NCBI RefSeq assembly: GCF_031954525.1
Contig: NZ_CP134867.1
Coordinates: forward strand, 2,604,001-2,668,000
DNA from: Dyella sp. BiH032
GTDB taxonomy: Bacteria > Pseudomonadota > Gammaproteobacteria > Xanthomonadales > Rhodanobacteraceae
Direction of reading: 5' to 3'
Length of the DNA stretch: 64,000 bases
The notes beneath the pieces are model-generated. The model was not told the DNA's origin. It searched no databases and saw only the letters and a list, made by a program, of their open reading frames with translations. This document shows positions 25,518 through 32,730 of this stretch, one piece after another. Within the stretch, counting starts at the first letter, position 1. The number at the start of each line of letters is the position of its first letter. The translations under genes and the position numbers were made by a program.

Positions 25518-25937
25518 ATGAAGGCACGAGACATCATGACCCCGCAGCCGCGCTGCTGTTCGGCGGACGACACGCTGGAACACGCCGCGCGGATCATGCT
25601 CGAGGAAGACGTCGGCGAAGTGCCGGTCGTCGACGGACAACGGCGCCTGGCGGGCGTCATCACCGACCGCGACATCGTGGTGCGCTGCGTCGCCAGCGGC
25701 GACCGCGCGGACCAGGCCAAAGTGGGGCAGTGCATGACCTCCCCGGCCCGGACCTTGCGCGATGACGCCTCCGTGGAGGACGTCGCCAACCTGATGAAGG
25801 GCGAACGCATCCGCCGCGTCCCGATCACCGACGGCCAGGGGGAGATCTGCGGCATCGTCGCGCTCGCCGACCTGGAACGCACCAACGCCCGCTCCCTGAA
25901 GGCCGAGGTATCCGAGCGTGTTTCGACGCCGCATTGA
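25518..25937 (+). CDS. tandem CBS-domain protein
   Basis: 139 residues from ATG 25518 (GGAG at 25508); GTG 25515 immediately before is the alternative. Two CBS motifs fill the protein: residues about 5-60 (DIMTPQPRCCSADDTLEHAA, GEVPVVDGQRRLAGVITDRDI) and about 72-128 (CMTSPARTLRDDASVEDVA, RRVPITDGQGEICGIVALADL). Such stand-alone CBS pairs bind adenine nucleotides and modulate partners; which ones is unknown here. It is in the same direction as KGG5 and the following lipoprotein gene. Confidence 0.9.
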   Translation: MKARDIMTPQPRCCSADDTLEHAARIMLEEDVGEVPVVDGQRRLAGVITDRDIVVRCVASGDRADQAKVGQCMTSPARTLRDDASVEDVANLMKGERIRRVPITDGQGEICGIVALADLERTNARSLKAEVSERVSTPH

Positions 25938-25997
25938 CCGCTACCGGCCGATCGCCACGTCCGGCGCGCACGCCGTCCAACGACAACGAGGTTTCCC

Positions 25998-26261
25998 ATG
26001 AAACGCTTCAGCGCTTACGCGACCACCGCTCTCACCATCGTCCTGCTGTCCGCCGCCGGCTGCCGCAACAAGGACGACAACATGCAGCCGGGTGCTTCTT
26101 CGCCAGCCTCGTCGGCAACCGCACCGGCCACGACGCCGCCTTCGCCGAACCAGAGCAACCCGGCGCAGACCAACCCGAACCAGACGCCGCCCGCCGGCTC
26201 GACGTCGACGCCTGCGTCGAACGCTTCCTCGCCGGCACCGGCCACGACGACGACGCACTGA
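25998..26261 (+). CDS. small Pro/Thr/Ser-rich lipoprotein
   Basis: 87 residues. A lipoprotein signal peptide ends in lipobox LSAAGC, so the mature protein starts at Cys22 and is membrane-anchored. The remainder is a disordered Pro/Ala/Thr/Ser/Asn linker (SSATAPATTPPSPNQSNPAQ) ending TTTTH. ACGAGG lies ten bases before ATG 25998. There is no domain; it may be a periplasmic spacer or stress lipoprotein. Not recognised at family level. Confidence 0.78.
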   Translation: MKRFSAYATTALTIVLLSAAGCRNKDDNMQPGASSPASSATAPATTPPSPNQSNPAQTNPNQTPPAGSTSTPASNASSPAPATTTTH

Positions 26262-26288
26262 TCCGGTGTGCGCCTGGACATCCTTCTC

Positions 26289-26588
26289 ATGAGCTTCGTT
26301 TTCGACATCCGCGATTCCGACATCCGCGTTCCGCGCGAGGCAAGGGCCACCTTGTATGCACCGTCGACGTTCTCCTGGACGGGCATGGGGGAGGTGCCCG
26401 CCCCGACGCCGGACCCGGTGAAGCCGCCGGGAGCCCCGCCAGCGGTCCCCCCGACGCCATTGCCGGATTCGCCGGAGATCCCGCCGATGCCGGAACCGGC
26501 GCCTCCTCCGCTGGTGGATCCGGATGAGCCGGCGCCAGTGATCGATCCGGTGGCGCCGCCGGATCAGCGGCCGAGGGCGTGGTGTTGA
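26289..26588 (+). CDS. possible proline-rich small protein
   Basis: Up to 99 residues from ATG 26289. The last two thirds are dense in Pro with Asp/Glu (APTPDPVKPPGAPPAVPP, PEIPPMPEPAPPPLVDPDEP), reminiscent of short proline-rich hypothetical proteins in this order. Neither ATG 26289 nor ATG 26386 has a ribosome site, and the composition could also arise by chance in GC-rich sequence. Follows the lipoprotein gene by 27 bp, and repeat D starts about 60 bp after its stop. Low confidence. Confidence 0.4.
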   Translation: MSFVFDIRDSDIRVPREARATLYAPSTFSWTGMGEVPAPTPDPVKPPGAPPAVPPTPLPDSPEIPPMPEPAPPPLVDPDEPAPVIDPVAPPDQRPRAWC

Positions 26589-26649
26589 GGGTGGGGCGGG
26601 GGCCGCCGGGGTGTCGGCGGCTTTGCGTTTTGCCTTGTAAAGCGGCGTT

Positions 26650-27048
26650 CGGTTGTCGCCTTATTGCCAGCCGTGTCTCGCCCCGTGCGGGGCGAGGGTT
26701 TCGCTCTCCTGCCGGAGAGCGAGTTACTTCTTCTTTGCTTGCCCAAAGAAGAAGTAACCAAGAAGAAAGGGCCCCCTGCGCGGCGCCCTCCGCAGCCTTC
26801 GCTGCTGCGGGTGCGTTGAGGGCTGGCCGGGCTTTTCGATCGGGCATCCCTGCCCGAATCGAAAAGGTGGGGACGTCCTGTCCCCGCCCGCCTTCGGCGG
26901 CCTGATCGTCCAGCCCTCACCGCCGCGAAGGGAACCCGGGAAGAGCAAAAGCTCGCTCGTTGAGCGTTGCGGTTTTTTTTCTCGCCTCAGTACCTCACTT
27001 CTCCTTCTCCCTCCGGGGAGAAGGCGGGATGAGGGGCGGGTGCTCGCG
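26650..27048 (+). repeat. structured intergenic repeat, copy D
   Basis: Element between the proline-rich reading frame and the convergent BON operon. Stems: CTCGCCCC/GGGGCGAG, CGCTCTC/GAGAGCG, the perfect 15-bp GTTACTTCTTCTTTG stem, CCGCAGC/GCTGCGG, TGAGGGCTGG/CCAGCCCTCA long-range, CTTTTCGAT-CGGGCA/TGCCCG-ATCGAAAAG, GGTGGGGAC/GTCCCCGCC (a G-T pair replaces G-C), CCGCC/GGCGG, and CTTCTCC-CTCC-GGGGAGAAG (one base shorter). The 542-bp gap 26589-27130 holds only this and a terminator. Confidence 0.9.
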
Positions 27049-27073
27049 GTGACGTCCGAATGTGCGCACCCAC

Positions 27074-27105
27074 AAAAAAAAGATGGCCGCTCTACGCGGC
27101 CATCT
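27074..27105 (-). terminator. rho-independent terminator of the KGG-like/DUF4142/BON operon
   Basis: On the minus strand AGATGGCCGC pairs perfectly with GCGGCCATCT (27081-27105) over a 5-nt loop and is followed by a run of T (A-tract 27074-27080 on plus). It is 26 bp after the BON gene stop. Confidence 0.9.
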
Positions 27106-27130
27106 TCTCTCCTCCCCATATCGCCTCCTA

Positions 27131-28159
27131 CTAATGCCGACTCTCCTGCGTCGTCCCGAACGTCCCTGCGCCGGCAGTGGTGCTGCGCAGATCGTCGTCC
27201 CGCTGATCGGCAGGAATCTCCACGCGAATGCGGTTCTCCACATCCTTCACCCCGAAACAGCGGTCGGCGCAGTCTTCCGCCAGGTGCTTCATGTAGCGCG
27301 CGGGTACGGTGCCCTTGAGCGTGACGATGCCGCCCTGGACGCCCACCTCGATCTCGCTGGCATCAATATGCGGGTCTTCGGAAAGGCGTTCGCTGACGTC
27401 TTCGGTGATGCGCTGGTCGGAGCGCTGATAACCCTTCGGGCCTTTGCGGTAGTGGCTGGGGCCGGCGCCGTAGTCGTGGCCGTAGGGATAGCGTTCGCCC
27501 ATGAACTCGGTGGGGCTGCGGGCGTACTGGCGGCGGCCGTAGTCGGCCTGGTAGTCGCGGTGTTGCGGATCGTTCCAGGATGGACCGCCCCAGGACGCGC
27601 CGCCGGACGGTGAGCCGTAGCCCTGGCCGAGCTGACGTTCGCCATGGTCGCGGCGCACACCGTAAGGGCCCTGCAGGCGGCCTTCGCGGTCGGAGCCGTA
27701 GCCGGCGAAGCCGCGCGGATATTCGTCGCGTGGGCGGTTGCCCCATTCGCCGCCGCGATCGAAGCCGCCGTAGCCGTAGCCGGTGGTATCGCTGGCGAAG
27801 GTATTGCGATAGCCGCCGTGTTGGGGGCCGGCTTCGTCCCAGGCGGGCGGCAGGTAATCGTCGTCGATGTCGCCGTAGCCTTCGCTGGTGGCCGGGAGGT
27901 AATCGTTGCGGCCGGCATGGCGTTCGCGGCCGCCGTAGGCGCTTTGTTGCTGGCCGTAGCGGCGATGGTCCTCGAGCCAGGAGCCTTGCGGGCCCTGCTG
28001 CGGTCCTTGGCCGCCGCCGGGGCGATATCCGCGCGCGCCGCCGCCGCGCTGGCCATACAGGCCTCCGTCGTCGTGCCCATAGCCAGGCCCCTGGTCGCGT
28101 TGGCCCTGGCCGTAGTCGCCGCGTTGGCGGCGGTAGGGATCGTTGTAACGCTGGTTCAT
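27131..28159 (-). CDS. BON-domain protein with long Gly/Tyr/Arg-rich disordered region
   Basis: 342 residues. Residues 1-245 are an extreme Gly/Tyr/Arg/Gln low-complexity region (RGDYGQGQRDQGPGYGHDDG, GTGYGYGG-type runs) with almost no hydrophobics, similar in composition to phase-separating RNA-binding proteins. Residues about 250-322 form a BON domain (ITEDVSERLSEDPHIDASEI, GGIVTLKGTVPARYMKHLAE, VKDVENRIRVE). No signal peptide. It is the last gene of a three-gene operon with a good terminator. It shares both parts with the smaller 10422-10940 protein. Role unknown; condensate or surface-coating behaviour is speculation. Confidence 0.85.
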   Translation of the reverse strand: MNQRYNDPYRRQRGDYGQGQRDQGPGYGHDDGGLYGQRGGGARGYRPGGGQGPQQGPQGSWLEDHRRYGQQQSAYGGRERHAGRNDYLPATSEGYGDIDDDYLPPAWDEAGPQHGGYRNTFASDTTGYGYGGFDRGGEWGNRPRDEYPRGFAGYGSDREGRLQGPYGVRRDHGERQLGQGYGSPSGGASWGGPSWNDPQHRDYQADYGRRQYARSPTEFMGERYPYGHDYGAGPSHYRKGPKGYQRSDQRITEDVSERLSEDPHIDASEIEVGVQGGIVTLKGTVPARYMKHLAEDCADRCFGVKDVENRIRVEIPADQRDDDLRSTTAGAGTFGTTQESRH

Positions 28160-28175
28160 GACGTTCTACTCCGTG

Positions 28176-28195
28176 GCGGGCGCTCGCGCGCCCGC
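28176..28195 (-). other. intra-operon hairpin
   Basis: GCGGGCGC pairs with GCGCCCGC over TCGC in the 58-bp gap between the DUF4142 and BON genes. It could adjust relative expression by processing or attenuation. Confidence 0.4.
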
Positions 28196-28217
28196 TCAAC
28201 CGTGGTCGGACAGCGGA

Positions 28218-28877
28218 TCAGCCGCCGCTGCGGCCGCCGGGTGCGCCGGTGGTGGGCGGCGTATTCGATGGCGGCGAGGTACGCGGCGTTTCCTGCATGG
28301 TGTTCGGCGGGCTGCTCTGCGGCTGGCCGCTGGAGCGGCTCTCCTGGCGCAGATCCCTTGCCATCTGCAGGTGGTTCTTCAGCACCGGGAGGGTTTGCGT
28401 GGCGAACTGCTTGACGTCGGGGTCTTTCGCGCCAGTGGAAGCCTTGGTGAACAGCTGGACCGCTGCCTGGTGGTCCTTGACCATGGCCTGCGCGTAGGCG
28501 TGGTCGAAAGCGTCGCCGTCGAGCTTCTGCAGCTTGTCCATCTTCTGCTTGGCCTTCGCGTCGGGCTCCGGCGCCACGGTGATCTGCTTTTGACGGGCGA
28601 GGGCGACGAGCTGCTCGTTCGCCTTGGTGTGGTCGTCGACGATGTGCTGTGCCAGCTGTTTGGTCTGCGCGGAGCTGGATTTCTGCAAGGCCAGCTGGCC
28701 GAGCGCGACTTCGGCGGTGCCGTCGGCGGCGGCATGGGTGAGGAAGGTCTGATCGACCGAACTGGCGCTGGCGCCCGCGGCCGTCTGGCCCGACGGGGAA
28801 GTCTGGGCGGCCACGGGGCAGGCGACCGCGACTGCGGTCGCCGCGAGGGCCGTGAAGAACAGGGTGCGTTTATGCAT
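28218..28877 (-). CDS. DUF4142 periplasmic protein
   Basis: 219 residues. Signal peptide MHKRTLFFTALAATAVAVA...PVAAQ. The DUF4142 helical domain covers about residues 38-175 (DQTFLTHAAADGTAEVALGQ, LAQHIVDDHTKANEQLVALA, HAYAQAMVKDHQAAVQLFTK, FATQTLPVLKNHLQMARDL), a predicted ferritin-like bundle of unknown activity, often stress-induced. The C-terminal 40 residues are disordered Pro/Ser/Thr. Middle gene of the minus-strand operon, 50 bp after the KGG-like gene. Its intact FATQTLPVL segment shows what is interrupted in the paralogue at 52487. Confidence 0.9.
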   Translation of the reverse strand: MHKRTLFFTALAATAVAVACPVAAQTSPSGQTAAGASASSVDQTFLTHAAADGTAEVALGQLALQKSSSAQTKQLAQHIVDDHTKANEQLVALARQKQITVAPEPDAKAKQKMDKLQKLDGDAFDHAYAQAMVKDHQAAVQLFTKASTGAKDPDVKQFATQTLPVLKNHLQMARDLRQESRSSGQPQSSPPNTMQETPRTSPPSNTPPTTGAPGGRSGG

Positions 28878-28927
28878 GGCGCTCTCCGATCCGTTGTGGG
28901 AAGAGATGGTCGGGGCGGAGGCGGTCC

Positions 28928-29191
28928 TCAGGAGGGCTGCGACTGGCGTTGCGTTCTCAGGCGCCGGCCGCCGATGCGGCCGATGGCTGCCATGTGCTCG
29001 CGGTTCTCGCTGACCGCCTTGCCACCCTTGTGGCCCGCGAGGCGGGCTTCTTCGCTGGTGAACTCGTGCGCGCTGCCGCGCGCGTGCGCCGTGCGCCCGC
29101 CCAGCGATGACACCTGGCGCTGCCGCTGGGGATCCATCCGCGCGAAACCGCGAAGAGGCGCTGCTTGTCCTGCCGTCTCTTTGGAGGTCAT
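28928..29191 (-). CDS. KGG-like stress protein heading the operon
   Basis: 87 residues: MTSKETAGQAAPLRGFARMD, then QVSSLGGRTAHARGSAHEF, ARLAGHKGGKAVSENREHM and IGRIGGRRLRTQ. The spaced 'GG(R/K)' motifs follow the KGG-family pattern with a basic end. ATG 29191 has GAGAGAAG upstream. First gene of the operon with DUF4142 and BON. A near-perfect sigma54 promoter lies 71 bp upstream. Role unknown. Confidence 0.85.
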   Translation of the reverse strand: MTSKETAGQAAPLRGFARMDPQRQRQVSSLGGRTAHARGSAHEFTSEEARLAGHKGGKAVSENREHMAAIGRIGGRRLRTQRQSQPS

Positions 29192-29261
29192 GGGCTTCTC
29201 TCTCTTGTATGTCGAGGGGGATGGCGCACACCGCTGTTGCCGGTTGCGCGCCTGGGTCGTC

Positions 29262-29276
29262 GCAACATCCGTGCCA
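29262..29276 (-). promoter_or_regulatory. candidate sigma54 promoter of the KGG-like/DUF4142/BON operon
   Basis: Minus strand TGGCACGGATGTTGC, an exact TGGCACG-N4-TTGC match, 71 bp before ATG 29191. The rest of the 333-bp divergent gap to 29525 holds no gene; toward the histone-like gene I see no convincing sigma54 site and only weak TTGACG/TTGTCG-like -35 elements. Confidence 0.78.
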
Positions 29277-29524
29277 TTCGGCGGAATGGCGCAGCGGCGC
29301 CATCCGTGGCTTCGACGATCCGCCATGCGACCTTTGCGCAGCGCAAATTTTTCGTCAGCGTGAAAGAACTACATGCGCATGCCGTGCGCTGCGCACACGC
29401 ACAGGCCAGCCGCGTCGCTGAACAGCAGCCGCACGCACGCATCCGCTTGACGTACCGTCGACCCGTTGTCGACAGCATGCGGCCTACACCGACAAACACT
29501 TTTTCGTTTCGCGGAGGAAACGCC

Positions 29525-30205
29525 ATGCCCGAGGAAAAAACCCGCAAAGCCGCGGCGCGGGACAAACGCCAGGGCAAAGCACCCAGCACGCAGGCCGGCG
29601 AGTACGTGCACGAGGAGATCGAGCACGTGCGCGAGGGCAAGCATGGCGCCCGCTCAGCCAAGCAGGCCATCGCCATCGGCCTGTCCAAGGCGCGTCGCGC
29701 GGGCGTAAAGGCGCCGGTGAAGAAATCGGCAAGCAAATCCACGCGCAAGAAGGCCGCCCAGGACGAGCGCGCGGCGCGGCACCCGCACAAGAAGTCGACA
29801 CGACGCTCGCGTGCCACCGCCGGCGCGCTGAAGCGCGAAGGTCATTCGGCGGCATCGAGCAAGTCGCTGTCCAAGCAGGGCAAGCGCGCGGCGTCGAAGC
29901 GCACGTCGTCCTCGCGTTCGGCGGCGGCGAAGAAGGCGGCGCGCACCAAGGGCGCGGCGGGGCGTTCGACGGCCGCGAAGAAGGCGGCACGGACGCGCAG
30001 TGCGTCGAGCCGTTCGGCGGCGGCGAAGAAAGCCGCGCGGACACGTAGCGCCGGTCGGTCGACGTCCAAGAAGACGGCGAGCAGGAAGGCGGCGACCAGA
30101 AAGACGGCGAGCAAGCGCACGGCCGCGCGGAAGGCGCCGCGGAAGCGGAGTGCTTCGGGGCGGTCGGCGGCGGCGAAGAAGGGGGCGCGGAGGCGGGCTG
30201 GATGA
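29525..30205 (+). CDS. histone H1-like protein with DUF6496-type N-terminus
   Basis: 226 residues. Residues about 20-62 are an ordered segment (EYVHEEIEHVREGKHGARSA, KQAIAIGLSKARRAGV) of the DUF6496 type. The remainder is a Lys/Arg/Ala/Ser tail built of repeats such as SRSAAAKKAARTKGAA and STAAKKAARTRSA, as in bacterial H1-like (AlgP/Hc1-type) proteins that bind and compact DNA. GCGGAGG precedes ATG 29525. Repetitive coding sequence makes length variation between strains likely. Divergent from the stress operon; probably nucleoid compaction under stress, by inference. Confidence 0.87.
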   Translation: MPEEKTRKAAARDKRQGKAPSTQAGEYVHEEIEHVREGKHGARSAKQAIAIGLSKARRAGVKAPVKKSASKSTRKKAAQDERAARHPHKKSTRRSRATAGALKREGHSAASSKSLSKQGKRAASKRTSSSRSAAAKKAARTKGAAGRSTAAKKAARTRSASSRSAAAKKAARTRSAGRSTSKKTASRKAATRKTASKRTAARKAPRKRSASGRSAAAKKGARRRAG

Positions 30206-30306
30206 TGTTGGGGTGGTTCTGGGTTTCGCGCGGGGCGCGAGGGGGGCGCGTCCCGCGGAGGCGAGGGCCTCTCGCTTTCGCATGCCGCGGGGCTTACCTG
30301 CCTTCG

Positions 30307-30795
30307 GTAGGTTGGGGGGAGTCTGCGAACCCCAACGGGCGCTGAGGGTTGCCTCGTCCTCTTCATGTCGCCTCATGGCCAGCCTTGTCTCGCCCCGTGC
30401 GGGGCGAGGGTTTCGCTCTCCTGCCGGAGAGCGAGTTACTTCTTCTTTGCTTGCCCAATCCCCTCAAGGGGGACCTCGAGAAGAAGTAACCAAGAAGAAA
30501 GGGGCCCCTGCGCGGCGCCCTCCGGTGGCCTTCGCCACCTCCGGGTGCGTTGAGGGCTGGCCGGGCTTTTCGATCGGGCATCCCTGCCCGAATCGAAAAG
30601 GCGGGGACGTCCTGTCCCCGCCCGCCTGCGGCGGCCTGATCGTCCAGCCCTCACCGCCGCGAAGGGAACCCGGGAGATCAAGAGCGCGACGGAGCGTCGC
30701 TTCGCTCGCTCTTGTTTTTGCTTTTGCTTTGCCTCGGTACCGCACTTCTCCTTCTCCCCTCCGGGGAGAAGGCGGGATGAGGGGTGGGGGCTTGC
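30307..30795 (+). repeat. structured intergenic repeat, copy E (extended, insert-loop subtype)
   Basis: Longest copy. It begins with the GGTTGGGG/ACCCCAAC module shared with copy C, then CTCGCCCC/GGGGCGAG, CGCTCTC/GAGAGCG, and GTTACTTCTTCT/AGAAGAAGTAAC with the inserted CCCCTCAAGGGG hairpin (as in copy A). CCGGTGGC/GCCACC replaces CCGCAGC/GCTGCGG (as in copy B). Then the TGAGGGCTGG/CCAGCCCTCA pair, CGGGCA/TGCCCG, GGCGGGGAC/GTCCCCGCC and CTTCTCCCC/GGGGAGAAG. It thus mixes subtypes of A, B and C. The 752-bp gap 30206-30957 holds no gene. Confidence 0.9.
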
Positions 30796-30957
30796 CAGAA
30801 CGCTCGTCCATGCGCCAGTCACCCCGGGCACCCTCCGCGAAATCCCCCGGCCAGCCCATCCAGCCACCCCCATTTCAATTTCCTCCCCCCGGAACGTCTA
30901 GGCTGTTCTTACGGACAAATCACGCGCACGACTGCATGACTGCCTATCGCCCACCAC

Positions 30958-31530
30958 ATGCCGGCCTTCCCCATGGATAGCCCGGATCTTCACGCCGCTC
31001 CGCCGGATCCGGCCGCGGGGGCGGGGGATCGGGCGGGGCAGGTTGCGGCGTTGTTCCGGGAGCACAACCGGGCCCTGGTCGCGTTTCTCCAGGCGCGGCT
31101 CAACTCGCGTTCGGATGCGCAGGAGCTGGCCCAGGAGGTGTACGTGCGGATGCTGGCGATGAAGGACCCCGATCCGATCGCCTCGCCGCGCGCGCTGTTG
31201 TTCCGGATCGCCGCCAACCTCGCGGTGGACCGGCTGCGCATGCGCACAGTGCGGGCCAATGCGCCGGTGGACGGGCCGGAAGAGGACTGGTTCGCGCAGC
31301 CCATTCCCGAGCAGCACGCCTCGGCGCTTCAACAGTGGAGGGAAGTGCGCGCGGCGCTGCGCGAGCTTCCCGCCAAGACCAGCAAGGCTTTCGTGATGCA
31401 CGTGATCGAGGGGCGCGACTTCGGCGCCATCGCCCAGACCATGAAACTCAGCGAGCGCATGGTGCGCTACCACGTCAGCAACGCGCTGGCGCATTGCCGC
31501 GCGCGCATCCAGTTCACGGAGACGCCATGA
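30958..31530 (+). CDS. FecI-type ECF sigma factor
   Basis: 190 residues. Region 2: LFREHNRALVAFLQARLNSR, DAQELAQEVYVRMLAM, ALLFRIAANLAVDRLRMR. Region 4: LRELPAKTSKAFVMHVIEGR, FGAIAQTMKLSERMVRYHVS. The iron-starvation (FecI/PvdS) subgroup is indicated by sequence and by the following fecR and TonB-receptor genes. ATG 30958 lacks a ribosome site; ATG 30973 (MDSPDLHA) is the alternative. It directs transcription of the receptor when FecR relays substrate binding at the outer membrane. A GGAAC near 30891 could be an ECF -35 element, weakly supported. Confidence 0.92.
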   Translation: MPAFPMDSPDLHAAPPDPAAGAGDRAGQVAALFREHNRALVAFLQARLNSRSDAQELAQEVYVRMLAMKDPDPIASPRALLFRIAANLAVDRLRMRTVRANAPVDGPEEDWFAQPIPEQHASALQQWREVRAALRELPAKTSKAFVMHVIEGRDFGAIAQTMKLSERMVRYHVSNALAHCRARIQFTETP

Positions 31531-32504
31531 TGGGCACGACATTCACCGGCGCCGACGAGCGCGCGAACGTGGCGGCCGCCCAGTGGTGGACGCGGCTGCG
31601 CGCGGAAGACCCTTCCGACACCACCATCGAGCAATGGCTGGCCTGGATGGACGAGGACGAGCGCCACGCGCAGGCCTTCGAGGAAGTCAGCCGGCTGGGC
31701 CAGCGCCTGGGGCAGACGGATGTCCATGCCCGCGAAGCGTTCGTGGCCGAGTTCGTGCGCACCGCCGAGCGGCGCGTGCGCTGGCCGCTGTGGCTGGGCG
31801 CGGTGGCCGCATCGCTGCTGATCGTGGCACTGGCGGGGCGGATGCTGGACGGCCTGCATCGACCGGCCGCGCAGGAATACGCCAGCGCCGTGGGCCAGGA
31901 CCGCGAGCTGGACCTGCCCGACGGCACCCGTGTCGCCCTGGGCGGCGCGTCGGCCATCGTCGCGCGCTATGCAGGCGACCTGCGCAAGATCGAGCTGCGC
32001 GACGGCGAGGCGTTCTTCACCGTCACGCACGAGTCGCGGCCGTTCGAGGTGGCCGCGGGGCCGGTGCTGATCCGCGACCTCGGCACCGCCTTCAACGTGC
32101 GCCGCACCGGCGACCGTGTGGCAGTGGCCGTCACCGAGGGCCGGGTGCGGGTGACGCCGCCGGACGGGCGGGATGCGCTGGAGGCGGCGGCCGGGCAGCA
32201 GGTGCTGTACGACCCCGCCGCGGGCCTGCGCATCGGGCCGATCGCGCTGGACGACGCCACCGCCTGGCGCGGTCGTCGCCTGGAGTTCGTCAACGAACCG
32301 CTTTCCGTGGTGATCGCCAACATCAACCGCTACAGCCGGCGACCGGTGCAGATCGCCGATGCGGGCGTGGGTGAGCTGACGTTCACCGGCACGGTGCGCG
32401 TGGATGCCATCGACCGCTGGGTGGAGGCCTTGCCGCGCGTGTTTCCGGTACGGGTGAGCGCGTTCGGCGACCACGTGGTGCTGTCCAGCGCCAGCCGCCA
32501 GTGA
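31527..32504 (+). CDS. FecR-type anti-sigma/transmembrane regulator
   Basis: 325 residues; ATG 31527 overlaps the sigma-factor stop (ATGA). The cytosolic N-terminus has the FecR signature (AAQWWTRLRAEDPSDTTIEQ, WLAWMDEDERHAQAFEEVSR). One transmembrane helix lies at about 91-108 (WLGAVAASLLIVALAGRML). The periplasmic FecR domain follows (QDRELDLPDGTRVALGGASA, DGEAFFTVTHESRPFEVAAG, DLGTAFNVRRTGDRVAVAVT), then an STN-like C-terminus (LEFVNEPLSVVIANINRYSR). It should sense the N-terminal signalling domain of the receptor encoded next. A long inverted repeat starts right after its stop. Confidence 0.93.
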   Translation: MMGTTFTGADERANVAAAQWWTRLRAEDPSDTTIEQWLAWMDEDERHAQAFEEVSRLGQRLGQTDVHAREAFVAEFVRTAERRVRWPLWLGAVAASLLIVALAGRMLDGLHRPAAQEYASAVGQDRELDLPDGTRVALGGASAIVARYAGDLRKIELRDGEAFFTVTHESRPFEVAAGPVLIRDLGTAFNVRRTGDRVAVAVTEGRVRVTPPDGRDALEAAAGQQVLYDPAAGLRIGPIALDDATAWRGRRLEFVNEPLSVVIANINRYSRRPVQIADAGVGELTFTGTVRVDAIDRWVEALPRVFPVRVSAFGDHVVLSSASRQ

Positions 32505-32644
32505 CCGGAGGCTGGGGGCGGGTAGTGGGGGCGAGAGTCCGCGGCACGGCCCGGGTCTGGCGAGGCCGCGACCGCGCTTTCGCTGCAACCCCGCAGGCGG
32601 AAGGGCCCGACGGCATGCCCCCGCTACCCGCCCCCAGCCTCCGG
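32505..32644. repeat. 140-bp element with 28-bp inverted-repeat ends
   Basis: The arms at 32505-32532 and 32617-32644 are inverted copies matching at 27 of 28 positions; the single difference gives a G-U pair in RNA. The 84-bp centre is GC-rich without a reading frame. The element starts on the base after the fecR stop codon and ends 86 bp before the receptor start. It could be a large attenuator/3' hairpin or a miniature mobile element. Confidence 0.85.
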
Positions 32645-32730
32645 CCTTCACTTTCGCGGCCTTGGTGTCGGCCCCGAGCCATGCCAGACTCCGGCCTTTA
32701 GGGTTTTGACGTCGGGGGATTCCACACCGC

